NCBI GenBank assembly: GCA_019828545.1
Contig: JACVRA010000260.1
Span: 1-45,751 of the forward strand
DNA: 45,751 nt
Origin: Paracamarosporium sp. OC-R06-R3
Lineage: Eukaryota > Ascomycota > Dothideomycetes > Pleosporales > Didymosphaeriaceae
Reading direction: 5' to 3'
This document shows, piece by piece, positions 10,844 through 21,594 of this stretch. The notes under the pieces are model-generated. The model was not told where the DNA came from and searched no databases. It saw only the letters and a list, made by a program, of their open reading frames with translations. The position numbers and the translations under genes were made by a program. Numbering within the stretch: position 1 is the first letter of the stretch; each line of letters opens with the position of its first letter.

Positions 10844-12257
10844 ATGGTAGCTACAGAGCCTCAGCCTTACACGATTTTCGCGCCCATACAAAGATCGCTA
10901 CTTTTGTGCGCATGTTCGATCTCAGCGGTGTTCTCAACAGTCTCCTCGTTCATCTACTTCCCTGCGATCACCGCAATCGCACGATCGCTCAATGTCAGTA
11001 TCCAGGCGGTGAATTTCACAGTCACCTCGTACCAGATCGTATCTGGAATAGCACCAACCATCTTTGCGAACTTGGCTAATGAAGCTGGTCGACGACTTAT
11101 GCTTTTGCTTACCCTTACACTTTATGTTGAAGCAAACATCGGCCTGGCCTTGGCGAATAATTATGCTGCTATGGTTAGTTATCCTGAGATGTCTGCAAAG
11201 TGCAGGTGCGCTAAGCACATACGCTATTGCTTATAGAATTATTTCTAACATCTCAATTCCTGCAAACAGAGGATCCTTTGTTAGCGTGCTTTTAGGGTTT
11301 ACGAACGCAGCACCGTGCCTTAGACTCGTTATTGTGGGTGTAGTATCTAAGAAATTGTCATGGCGATGGATATTTTGGCTTCTTACTATCACATCTGGAT
11401 CACATTTCTTAGTCTTAGCGCTCTTCTTACCTGAGACAGCTCGAAATATGGTCGGTAACGGATCCTTACGCCCTTCCTCTCGGATATATCGCTCAGCGTA
11501 CAGCCTAGCCCGACGTAACTCAGTGGCCCCTAAGAGTACTGACACTTCAGTCTCTGTCAAGCTGATCAACCCGTTTAAAGACCTCAAGACCCTCAAGGAA
11601 AAGGCGAACTTCATCGTCATTCTGGTTGGCGGTATCACCTACGCCGTATTCGGTTGCTTAGCTGCATCTTTATCCTCGAAGGCCATTCAGATATACGACC
11701 TAAACTATCTCACAGCTGGTTTAGCTTACCTTCCTTCTGGTGTAGGAGACATGCTGGCTGCTTTGCTCACCGGCAAACTCCTAGACTACGAATATCGCCT
11801 CACCGCACGCAAACTCAATATTTCAGTTGCATCGACAAGTGTGACCGATTTTCCAATTGAAAAGGCTCGTTTGAGATCCATATTCCCGATGATTGCCATT
11901 AGCTCTATCGCCACAATTGGCTACGGATGGATTCTTCATGCCGAAGCACACCTCGCGATCCTTCTAGTGCTGCAGTTCTTCTCAGCTGCGGCCCAAGTCT
12001 TTGTGTTCGTTACATGCGGGACTTTACTCACTGATCTGAATCCCAATAAGAGCTCCACTGTTCAAGCTAGCTACAACCTGATTCGTTGTGCACTCAGCGC
12101 AGGCGGCATTGCATCGGTAGAAATCTTGATGCGTGCCATTGGGCCCGGCTGGGCTTTCACCTTTTACGCATTATTCGGGGCTATATGCGTGCCTCTTCTG
12201 TATACATTGAAGAAGAAGGGAGCCACATGGCGATCTCAAAGAATCGTTACTATCTAA
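10844..12257 (+). pseudogene. MFS drug:H+ antiporter (DHA1/QDR-like), one frameshift
   Basis: The N-terminal part reads EPQPYTIFAPIQRSLLL, then helices 1-3 with the loop 2-3 motif NLANEAGRRLM, up to NNYAAM in one frame. From about 11175 the expected continuation LVILRCLQSAGALSTYAIAY is found one frame over and stays open to the end. The second part has LLGFTNAAPCLRL, SWRWIFWLL, FLPETARNMVGNGS and further membrane helices to a basic tail at TLKKKGATWRSQR. The order is that of 12-helix fungal multidrug/quinidine-resistance exporters in the plasma membrane. A possible intron at the break (34 bases) would be too short and would delete conserved residues, so a single-base indel, or a sequencing error, is the simplest reading. 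Otherwise the gene looks intact. Confidence 0.8.
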
Positions 12258-12887
12258 GAGGTGGATAAAGAACAAGAAAACAAGAACTAAACTTACAAGC
12301 GCGAGATGGATCTGGCTTTAGTATTGCGAAAAGTATTTCGAGTCCTGTCTGGCTGGTGCAAGCCATAGACCATGGTGAGATGAACAACGGTTGAATCTGT
12401 ACATACATTATCTCCATCACTCCTGCCCAACTCAATCACTCACCCATCACCCATAAGCCTTCGTCTTTCCAGATCATCCAACGGGATGATATCGACCCAA
12501 GTTTCATACTTCACTCCATCATAACACATAGTGAAATATATACAAACTCAATTCCATTCATTAAATACATGCCATTATCCAGAACTCATGTCAGTCAACC
12601 GTAAACGTAAAGGTAAAAACGTCGTACTCTGCCGTCAACATCTCTCGTAACGCACAATCTATGCAAAAGCAACTCGCAAGTGTATCGCAAGCTATTCATA
12701 TCCACGTTTGGTCCACACTCATGTCCACTCGCGTTGCAAAAGGTGCAGGTGAAGTAGGGGTATAAGACCGTATGCCACAAGTGAACGTTATAACGCAAAA
12801 AAAAAAAAAAAAAAAAAAAAAAAGAAAACATCGCAAAAAGCACAATACAATCTCTAATACGATCTAGCGTAGTGTAATTTGTAATCT
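12258..12887. other. Intergenic, with a 27-base poly(A) tract
   Basis: An uninterrupted run of 27 A lies at 12797-12823. No transposon ends, target-site duplication or reverse-transcriptase remnant is seen beside it. Nothing else is recognised. Confidence 0.5.
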
Positions 12888-13329
12888 AGGGATTCTGTAG
12901 TTCTCAACCAAGAAATAGCTAGAGCTAAGCAACGAGTTGGAGCGATGGAAGAAGACGTACGCGATGCTCGTAGACGAAAGCTATCTGGTAGGACGGCACG
13001 AGGACTGGCCGAAATGCCAGGCATTATTCCCGCATGCTGAAGCTGTGCTGGAAAGTCGGCCAGAGCACGCAGAGGCGTTGAGGACATGAGCTTCTGTGCT
13101 CTCCAAAGCGGTATGATATATAGACAGGATGGGACAATATAAAGTAGCTGAGGAAATGGGCAAGACTGCGTTAAAAGAAATATACTTACTTCTTGGGTCA
13201 GAGATTAGGGATACGCTGGCCAGTGTAAACAATCTGGCGTTGATACTGCGGAAGCAGGGAAAGTATGAGGCGGCTGAGGCGATGAACTAGCGAGCACTGG
13301 AGGGAAGAGAGAAGGCGCTGCTAGAATAA
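12888..13329 (+). pseudogene. Relic of an NB-ARC/TPR receptor (TPR region)
   Basis: A single plus-strand frame carries the segment that links NB-ARC to tetratricopeptide repeats in fungal NLRs: ERWKKTYAMLVDESYLVG, DWPKCQALFPHAEAVLES, then ASVLSKAV and MGQYKVAEEMGKTAL, and a kinesin-light-chain-type TPR, DTLASVNNLALILRKQGKY followed by EAAEAMN-stop-RALEGREKAL. Stops replace residues that are normally Trp (LRT-stop-ASVL, SKAV-stop-YID) or Gln/Arg (AMN-stop-RAL), fitting G-to-A and C-to-T change. No NB-ARC domain remains upstream. Function when intact: nucleotide-switch receptor in fungal non-self recognition. Dead now. Confidence 0.7.
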
Positions 13330-13696
13330 AGACCTGCGTTAGGATCACTAATAGCTGATCGCATAGCTAGCTCACGGGAGTCTATATCAATGAGTGTTGT
13401 GTTGAGATATCGCATGGTTTGTGCAGGTGTCGCGTTTTGGTGGGGTGATTAGAAACCCCGGGTGATCAGGATCTAGAGTGCTAATGGCGCAAACTTAAGA
13501 AAAAGGTATATAAGGCATGAGGTAACACTAACTAGGAACTTTATTTTCAACAGTAAGACTTAATGAAGTCGTCAAGAGCCCTCCCAGGCTACGGAGCTGG
13601 GCCACCTTAATTGCAACATTGGAGAAGCTAACTACGCACACGCCGCTCTCTCAATGTTGTAAACAGTACAGCTCTGTTGGTGGTTTGTGGCTTATA
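13330..13696. other. No recognisable gene
   Basis: Spacer between the TPR relic and the 3' end of the HET gene. No features seen. Confidence 0.4.
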
Positions 13697-13851
13697 CTAA
13701 TCATCTTTACCAAAATACATAGTGTCGCCGAAGTACTGCATGCCACCGCCAACGTTGTTGTTCTGAACCCCACTGCTAGTGTTGAGGTATTGGGTGCCAG
13801 AATTGCGGTTGCGAATCCTAGTTTTCGAAATAATTTCCGCTTTCTCGATGG
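13697..13851 (-). repeat. 9-residue amyloid-like repeat exon
   Basis: The second exon of the HET gene. The repeat core (S/G)-(G)-x-Q-(Y/N)-(L/N/F)-(N/G) recurs three times with a strict period of nine residues, and then an aromatic/Gly tail, TMYFG. Period, Gln position and Gly spacing are seen directly; beta-solenoid or amyloid folding is inference. Confidence 0.65.
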
Positions 13852-14697
13852 CTAATTACTCGGTTAGCTGTGGTCAAAGTACGTAATCCTCCACGGGCGG
13901 ATGATTGCTCAACGTGAATTGGGCTGCGGATCGTTGCAATATAACTCACCTTTGGAAGTCTTCTGGATCTCCCCATGTAGCCTCTTGAATGCGCTCTCTC
14001 CCCCTTCTCCATAGATGAGCGGCATATAAACCCCACAGATACCCAGAAGCGAGTAAGCCTTGTCTTCTATGCACTTTGTCGTTCGATGTTGCTGCCACGA
14101 GAGTCGCTCGACGATAGTAAATTCGTGAAGGTGATCCCCATCAAGAGCGCTAGCGGGGATTCCTGTGATCTCGCTAATCCAGCGTCCTAGCGACTGCTTG
14201 TCGCCAAGCCACTCGCCCTCTTTTGAGAAAAAACTAACAGCAACAGGTGCAATGAGCTCTTGAAGTGTCCAGCCTCGAGTGAACCACCTGCTCTTCCGAA
14301 AGGCCTCCTCCCACGCCCAGTCTTCCTGTTTGACATTGGAGTCTGGCTGAGGCTTCGAGACGTCTGCAAGATAGACATAGCACCTCGCCGCATCGCGATA
14401 CCATCGAAACATGGAGTTGATAGCCTCCGATAGCTCTGTGTTGTTTGACTTGTCAATGCAGCAGGTGTCGACCCAGAAGAACTGCAAGCCATCGCGCCTC
14501 GCCTGCTTGCCACAGAAAGAGAGCTTGTTATAGCCAGCCTTACTCTTACCAGTATTGTTCATGATATCCGAGAAGGTGACCTCTTCGGCATCTGCTCCCC
14601 ATGTGTGCGAAAGTATCGCGTACTTCGGAATATCATCCCCGAGCAAGTCACCAGTGAGACTAAACTCGCCTGTGTCGTGGTATTGTAGTAGTCGCAT
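13697..14697 (-). CDS. HET-domain protein with C-terminal sigma-like amyloid repeats
   Basis: Two exons: 13950-14697 and 13697-13851, joined over a 98-base intron with GTGAGT donor, GCTAAC branch point and ATTAG acceptor; the phase (1) matches, giving 300 residues. Residues 1 to about 245 are a complete HET domain: AILSHTWG (27-34), FFWVDTCCIDK (73-83), RGWTLQELIAP, then KAYSLLGICGVYMPLIYGEG. Exon 2 encodes residues 250-300. Within it are three exact-period 9-residue units, NSGTQYLNT (266-274), SSGVQNNNV (275-283) and GGGMQYFGD (284-292), rich in Asn, Gly, Gln and aromatic residues, ending TMYFGKDD. This pattern matches the sigma-type amyloid signalling motif known from fungal NLR/SesB pairs. 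HET domains trigger incompatibility cell death; an amyloid motif would let a templating receptor switch it on. Without the splice, the frame stops nine codons beyond the donor region and the repeats are missed. Confidence 0.8.
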
Positions 14698-15334
14698 CTT
14701 AGTCCTCTGCCTAGGGAATATAGGTGCAGTTGGGGCGTTGTCTAGAGTGCTGTTCGATAGGCGGAAATAGCTTGCCTTATAAAGTGTTAGCAAAGTAGCG
14801 GACGTGTAAGGCCTGATGTTATGTAAGGTTACCCACAGCTTAGGCCTCCTGTGCAGTTGATTGATAGTGTGTTATTATGCGAGAGGACTCTGGGGGTGTA
14901 CAGGATTAAATAATGCGTCGTGGGCTGGAGCTGCTGCCGTTTTCACCCCATCTTGGCGGCTTCAAAAACAAAGCCTTACCAGACAAAGAAGCTTTACTAG
15001 ACAAAGAACACCGACTTACCACTGTTTGGCGTAATAATTCCCCGCGTACCACTGTTTCTAATACCGTACCATTCTTGAGGCCGTGCATCCGAAACGGACC
15101 GAGCTAAACACCACTAATTCTCACCTACTATAATCTAGCGGTCTCTTGCTAACAGGCAGTTGACTGCCGGCTTGTTGCAGCCCGTCCCCAATTTTTGGGC
15201 GGTAGCTCCTCAAAGTTCGGCGGCAGATTATAAGTGTTTTAGTAATATTCTGCATATAGAATAATAGTTATCTACTTTCTACAGCGTAACGACTGTGCAA
15301 TATCCTTATTGCAATTAATAGGTAACAAGTCCCC
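14698..15334. other. No recognisable gene
   Basis: Contains the promoter of the minus-strand HET gene. A short direct repeat of CAAAGAA-type sequence (CCAGACAAAGAAGCTTTACTAGACAAAGAA, about 14978-15009) is seen. No coding motif is recognised. Confidence 0.4.
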
Positions 15335-16003
15335 TAGCGTTGCCCTATCACAATTTCTAAGCGTGGTATCAAATCATCGATCACTTCACTTAACCCTTAT
15401 GGAATCGGAGCCAGCATCGCGATAGACGGCTTGAAGGTGGACAGCATAACAAAAACTACCGATCGAATAAGAACACTAGATTTAGAAGATTCAAATAGTC
15501 TTAAAACTATCATTTCTCAAATTGATAGTATGTTTATAGAACTGAGACGCAGCGATAGTACTCTTGATGTGGGAACATCATTAGCTACGACTGTTGTCGC
15601 AGGGGTCGATGTGCATTATAAACTAGCTACAGCAGTAATCAACCCTAGCTATGCTTGTCTTCTTGAAATGGTTAATAAAGGATCACTGCCTCCTTCAATA
15701 TCTGATCTTTTGGAAAACTCAAGCATTTCAGTAAGTTTTGCCAGCCAATATCACGAAGCTATAACGAACGCGTGCATAAATAGACCCTTTTTCGTTCCTG
15801 GATTAGGGTATTTTGGACTAGGACCCTACTTTGCAGCGTAAAATAATGTTATTGGTGTATTGTATGGCTCACAATTTCATGTAGTGTTACGACCAATTGG
15901 TAAAGACTTCGTCTTCCTAGGCACGTACTACGTTCACGGTATTATGCATGGTAAAGCCTCACATAGCCGTAACAAAGACGAGGTTACATTTTCTCTATGT
16001 TGA
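15335..16003 (+). pseudogene. C-terminal relic of a HET-domain (HET-6-like) protein
   Basis: One frame runs from a stop near 15333 through a single internal TAA at about 15840 to TGA at 16001. The end is characteristic of large HET proteins: RPFFVPGLGYFGLGPYFAA, stop, then NNVIGVLYGSQFHVVLRP and FVFLGTYYVHGIMHGKA, the usual 'FGLGP... VLRP... YVHGIMxGEA' tail. The internal TAA sits where CAA (Gln) would suit, a C-to-T change. The HET domain proper is not found upstream, so only the 3' part of the gene survives, in an A+T-rich setting. Confidence 0.7.
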
Positions 16004-16777
16004 TGTAAAGACGCTGTGGGGTTCGGAGGTCAGATATGTTAACGTTGCTGTCTCGTGCCATTAGGGTCGTAATGGACGCTGCTGTATCTCGTAGGAAATG
16101 AAGAGCCTAGTGGCCCACTGGCCCAGTAGCCTAAGGTATAGCGTGCTACGCCTTAACTAGCAATAGGGTAAAACAGACATCGTAAAACAGCGTGCTGTTA
16201 ACAGGTTCCTAGCTTAGGAGTTGCGGCGCTATTACACCTAATTAGGCAGAGCGCTTCAACGGTAACCCGTATCAAGTTTTGTAGCGGTTTTTAGGTGCAA
16301 AGCGAAAGTCGAGAAAACACTTGTTGTATTGAATAGGGGAGGTTTTGCTATCTGTACATGTATATCAATTGAGCGACCTGTGCTGGTCATGCATCCAGCT
16401 GCTACATCGACATGTTCTGATTATGGGTTCTGATATCCAAGAAGTTTGTGCTGGCAATCCATTCAGTTGCACTAGCCCAATTAGGACGCACTAAAGCTAA
16501 GTGACTTTTCATGATTTTCAAGTCAAAAACGGTAAACGTACGTCTAGAGATATCGCGCAAAGCCTCTTATTGAGTCCTGCAGGATAGTGGTTCTACTAAA
16601 CTATAAGCCTTTTTTTGTAGCTCGATGATATAGTATCAATTATGAAAAGTATGTACCAACAATTATACACTCAGCGTTCATTGACGGGGTTTTACTAATC
16701 GTTCTCAAGCATATAACTGAAGCTCGGCAGTGCCGCGGCCTTTTCAATTGTTTGGCTTGCGGTCGAACATCGACATC
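16004..16777. other. A+T-rich spacer, no recognisable gene
   Basis: No coding motif, RNA gene or terminal repeat is seen. Confidence 0.4.
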
Positions 16778-19173
16778 ATGGCACCCAGCAGTGGAGCTAC
16801 AGTAAACGGAGGTAAAATATACGTGTACACACTACTTACTACTAAAAAGGATAAGAGGAGTGAAATAGATTATTTAGCTCTTCTTACTTATTTAAAGCTT
16901 CTTAGAGAAACGAAGTTGTACCTGGCAGTCTAGCCTTTATATACGTCCCTGTGGTGCTGACCAGTTCTAGGGACTTTACCATCGTGGAAAATCCAGAGGA
17001 TTTGTAATTTCAACCGGATCGGTGTGCCACTGGTGCATGGCCCTGATTTATCGCCAGCCCCAGTTCAGCTGTATGCCTTGCAGCCTCCGCCTGCCCAACA
17101 CAAACCTCTCGTCGAATCACTTCATTTCCCACGAGCGCTGCCTAACAGCGCGTGTTCAATAAACCGACAGAAAGCCTTGCAGCCTGTGCGACATTGCTAA
17201 AGCCGGCGAAGGATCGGCTTAGGCTGTGGAAAGAGTAAGGCGTTCGAAGCCTTAGAGTGTCTTCACGGAAACGCATGTGGATGAAAACTATCTCAATTGG
17301 CTGTGCTTTCCCTTTATAGATTAGGAATCCATCAGGGTCATACGTTGCAACACATGGACAGATATCGTACTCAGATCCTCGAAGAGGGGGGAATATCAGT
17401 GCTGCGCTTAGTCTTCGAAGCGACCGTGAATGATGCTTCATACAATGGCGAAGGCTCCATTGGCTTACTACACGGGAAATTCGCATTGCGGTATCCCACA
17501 TGCAGTCTTGACTTCGAGCACTCCGACTCGCTCAACTATAGCACCTACGGCCTGGAGCAGTCTGAAGTTGAGGCCGGCTTGGCTATCCTGGACCCATTCT
17601 TCTTCTTCGGGGAAGAATCTTACTCGATACGCGAGATATATTCCAGTCCAACAATTTCAGCTCAATCCAGGTCACCATCATTTGTCTGGGCCAGCCAAAG
17701 GCGTTTACCATCTCTCCCAGCGACTGGTACACAAGCGATTCCAAGACCGCGTTCCATGATAAGCTCATCGCCGGTGCCCCGAATACTTTGTCCGGCGGTT
17801 TGTATCCCTTTGTAATTTAGGTGATTGTAGGATATGGTACAGGGTATAAGATTGAGCTCAACCAGGTGTTATATAACCGCCTGAAGTCATTCCACCCCAA
17901 GAACACAAAGTCTTAAGTCGTTGGTATCTTCGGTATCTTCTTTCATTCCTCGTCAAGCTCCAGCACGCGCTCGTTTGATGAGATGCAATTCGACAACTCG
18001 CGCACAATTACCATTCTGCCCGACAAAAGCATGATTCCGGCCTTGATTAGTATCATCGTTACTAAAGACGGCAGCAGCAAAGGCGGAGGAAACCTCGGAA
18101 GTTTCCCCCTGACACCCCTCCCTGCTCCAGAGGATCTCTTGACTGGAGATCTGTCTAATTTCAAGCCGCTAGATAACAATATCGACAGAGCCGCCATCGG
18201 ACGTATGTTGACGCAGTTTGATGAGGACCTTCATGAGAATCAGCGGGCTGCGTTTCGTGGCCTAGTTCGTTGCCTACTCCAGCCACGCAGCAAGACTGGA
18301 GACCAAGCGGCTGCCAACCTTCCACTCTGGATCAAAGAAGTAATCGAGAAGATTTCCCTGGGCTGCAATCTCTTTATTGACGACAACCACGCTAGAGCCG
18401 ACAGCAGGGATACACCGGAGAGTGTCACTTTCAAGCAGAAATGCGGCAGATCAGAAATCTCAATCGTCGTTGAAAGCAAGGCCCAGGACCTCGTGTACAC
18501 TTCCGACCAACTTTCCGAGCACGCCAGTACAATTGTGGAACTGTGTTCCACCACAGCTACCACAGCAGCTCTATCTGAGCTTGGCACTCTCTTGGACGAA
18601 GCCAAGGAGTCCTTGAAGATCCAGCACGTCAGCTTTTACCTGAACGCAGCCCGTCAACTAGACGAGCTCGTCCGGCCTGTGATCCAGGCCCTTGTCTCGG
18701 TGGCTAGGGTGCACTTCAAAGCAGCTGATTATCCACAGTTAGTTGGACCAGTCGCCGAGATGCTCTCGCTTGTCAACAGCACTTGCTACTCCCCCATCAA
18801 GACCATAACCCAGTCCCCCCTCGGATCGGCGATGACCAGGAGATCCTTGACCATGTGCCTTTATGGGGGTCCCGGCAGAATCAACAAATGGATCGGCTCC
18901 ACGCCCACGATCTCGGACCTGCCAGGGGCCAGGGGCTACGCGCTAAACTTCTATGGCAGAGCTAGTGCGCTCTTGAACTTCATACTAGCGGACGTACGTG
19001 CCATTATCCGGTTCAGGGATGGGACGCAGATGTAGCTCCAGCTTACAGGCGGGATCAATGCGTAGTTCTGGTTCAATGAGTACGCGCTCGAGAATGCCGT
19101 TGTGGATATTGACGTCAGCGCCAGGATGAGGGTTGGGGATGGTACCGTAGTAACGTATGCATTTATGCAGCTT
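16778..19173 (+). pseudogene. Long decayed fungal gene of unknown function
   Basis: Pieces of one protein of roughly 780 residues appear in order but in changing frames. The start is MAPSSGATVNGGKIYVYTLL to ETKLY (to 16920); then, one frame over, PGSLAFIYVPVVLTSSRDFT to about 17000; GKFALRYPTCSLDFEHSDSL and GLAILDPFFFFGEESYS (17450-17625); then, one frame over again, DIFQSNNFSSIQVTIICLG and FTISPSDWYTSDSKTAFHDK. Stops interrupt at 17818 and about 17911, after which the frame is open from 17983 to 19035 and resumes past further stops to 19173. I recognise the pattern of a conserved fungal protein but no named domain, signal peptide or membrane helix. The 350-codon open part at the end is therefore a surviving tail and not a separate gene, though it could still be translated. 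Confidence 0.65.
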
Positions 19174-19333
19174 TGATATAGGAGAGAGTTAGGAGAAAGT
19201 TTAAATGTGGGTTGAGACATTGGATGTTAGCGTTTAAGGGGCTATGGTTTTACTTCCTCTTCCTTATTGCATCTCCCCTCTACGAGCTACAATTTTTGTC
19301 GTAGAAGCAGCCAGCAAGCTCTCACAGCCCATG

Positions 19334-21043
19334 TCACACGTGCGTATCTAAGAGAGCTCGTACGTCAATCTTCTGAACGACATCTTCATGGAATATCATA
19401 GAGAAGTCGACATCTGCGATTCGATGCTCGTATCTATCATCCAAACAGGAAAGTACGGCTTCCATGTACTTCTCTCCCATGTGATGTGCTAATCGCTTCT
19501 TTGTCAATTGTTTCAAGATCCCCTGCACAGATTTGCGACGACCCTCGGGAACCTTGACCTCTTCTACCATGCTCGATACGGTTTGCCATAGTCCTATCTC
19601 TAGGAGCACGACGCCTAATGCATATAGATCATGTAGGTGAGTGAAGCTTGTTTTCGGCTCACCTTGTCGATCAGGGTGGCGATACAAATTCCGCTCTGGG
19701 TCGTCATCAAAATCTAGCTTAGTATGGCTCGCTTGAGGTCGTGAATATTCGAAGTTGGTGAGGTACGGGCTGTGGATCATAAGACTCTTGGTTAAGTTCT
19801 CCCTGAAAAAGACAACAGAGCTAGAACGGAAGCTCTTGTGTACCCAACCGTCAGAATGAAATGCGGTGAGTGCTTTGGCTAATTTCGCTGCGACCTGAAA
19901 ACGCCCTTTCAGACTCAGTCGAAGGTCAATCTTATTCGAGCTCAAGATCTCATACAGAGACAGAGGCGGTGCGGATGTATCCGCTCCGATGGGAAAATCA
20001 AATACAAAGGCATCTCGGTTGTGCCATGGCTCTTCGGAGAGACCCCGAAATGCTAACGTAGCGAGATCACCCGTACCAGCTGATGATAGTAACGAAGCCA
20101 GCTGGCGAGCCCGTTGAGTGGTCTGTTTTCTTTCTTCCTCACTGGTGTTATCGTTGACCTGGTAATGTTTATACTCCACGAGCATCACGTCGTGTTTGGA
20201 ACTGTCGAAGGAACATGCAATCAGAGGGCCAGTTTGCAGGGTTGGCAGTGGTTTCAACCTGGCTGAAACAATAGCGACATCTATGTGAGCTTCATTTCTG
20301 ACGATCCTTTTCAACTGAGCGTGAGTTGCAAGCCCCAATCGATGTGAGTCTTCGTCAAAATCGCCTTGCGAAGTCTCATGTGCGGTATGATCTGGCAGGG
20401 TCGCTATATGCTCGGCAGGCATAAGCGGTAGAATGTCTTTAAGTCTTCCATTTTCCTCTTGCAACACGGCTAGCACAGCTTCAAATTTGCGTTTCTCTAC
20501 TAGTGCCCATTTCCATGCATCAAGGTTCTCGTTGACCTTCTCCTTTGCCTTGATCCCGATCCAGCGCAATGCCCGTGTCGATATAGTGGCTTGCTTTGTA
20601 GGCATAGGAAGCTTTTCCGTCAGATCAAACTCCACTAGTGTAGAATCGTACATTGATCGATTGAGAAAGGGTGAATATGTCTGATATCGACCATCCTCTT
20701 CGGCTGCGATGCGACTGTAGTCACTGAGTGTTAAGCGGACGCGTTCGATGATCTCATATATCTGTCGAAGCCATCGCTGATTTGTCTTTTCGTTCTCCAC
20801 GATCGTACGGTTCCGGAAGAATCGTTGACCAAGGGACTGGAGGAAGAGAACCTCATAACGAAATTTGGATTCCAACTCTCGACGTTCCGGGAATGCATTA
20901 CGCTGAGATACGTTGACACGATAGCTGATCATCGGTTAGTGAAGTTACAAGAGAGGATCCAGTCAAAATTACACGAAGCGACAGACAAGGTAAACCTCCT
21001 TAAAAGACGTAAGCACTGCGAGAGCAAGACTGGTCGGTTCCAT
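19334..21043 (-). CDS. HeLo-like / pseudokinase protein
   Basis: Two exons, 20973-21043 and 19334-20924, join over a 48-base intron (GTAATT...CACTAACCGATGATCAG); phase 2 matches, giving 553 residues. The first exon supplies MEPTSLALAVLTSFKEVYLV, the hydrophobic first helix typical of HeLo-like (prion-inhibition/propagation) domains. Residues about 1-230 are helical (RYEVLFLQSLGQRFF, WLRQIYEIIERVRLTLSDYS). A kinase-like fold follows: LVEYKHY (about 272) in the position of the lysine strand, DGWVHKSFRSSSVVFF (382-397) at the catalytic loop and LTNFEYSR (412-419) at the DFG position. Catalytic HRD Asp, the loop Asn and DFG Asp are all absent, so it is a pseudokinase. A helical killer-type bundle plus pseudokinase resembles the animal/plant MLKL layout. 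Its start faces the active-kinase gene about 550 bases away. Confidence 0.8.
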
Positions 21044-21594
21044 AACAAAAACAATGGCGGAGTTCCTCAGGAAGAAGTGGTAGGGAGCTGGCTGACTGAC
21101 ATGCGCGAACTGGTTGACCTGAACGAACTTGGCAGTTGCCTGCGATCCCCTGTCAGCCTCTCCATTGGGACATTAGGCTCCGTTGCCCTCTTGCCGATAT
21201 CCTTGCATGCTATCCTGTGCGTAATAAGCATGATATCTACATAGGTATGAAAAGGCATTTCAAACCATCGGGATAGTTGCACTATGATAGTAGTCGCAAA
21301 TGGGTCAGGTACGTTCGTTAAGCACCCCACAGATTTTTTGATAACTATGGGATCCCGCGAACTGCACTAATATGGTGGGTCACGTTATGGAGAATGCAGG
21401 ATATGTGGAGGCGCAGTAGCTTACATGCAGATGAGCTAGCTGACCGGTGCATTGCGAATCTGCCAGGCTCCATCTCTTAAGATCTGCACATCGTGCAAAA
21501 AGCAAACGAGGCATAGAACCGAGAAGTGCGGTTTCGTCTTCTACTGAAGGTCGGTTCCTGATCGTCACAGTTTGCTACGACGTCCGTGTCACGA
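21044..21594. promoter_or_regulatory. Shared divergent intergenic region
   Basis: About 550 bases separate the start codons of the HeLo-like/pseudokinase gene (minus) and the kinase-ankyrin gene (plus). Head-to-head placement suggests a shared bidirectional promoter. No specific binding site is identified. Confidence 0.5.

Noticed and set aside
12797..12823. 27-base poly(A) tract as a possible retrotransposon tail
   Set aside because: No reverse-transcriptase remnant, target-site duplication or element boundary beside it; homopolymer slippage is enough.
17142..17501. Minus-strand open frame of 119 codons
   Set aside because: Opposite the decayed plus-strand gene whose motifs are recognisable; the minus frame has none.
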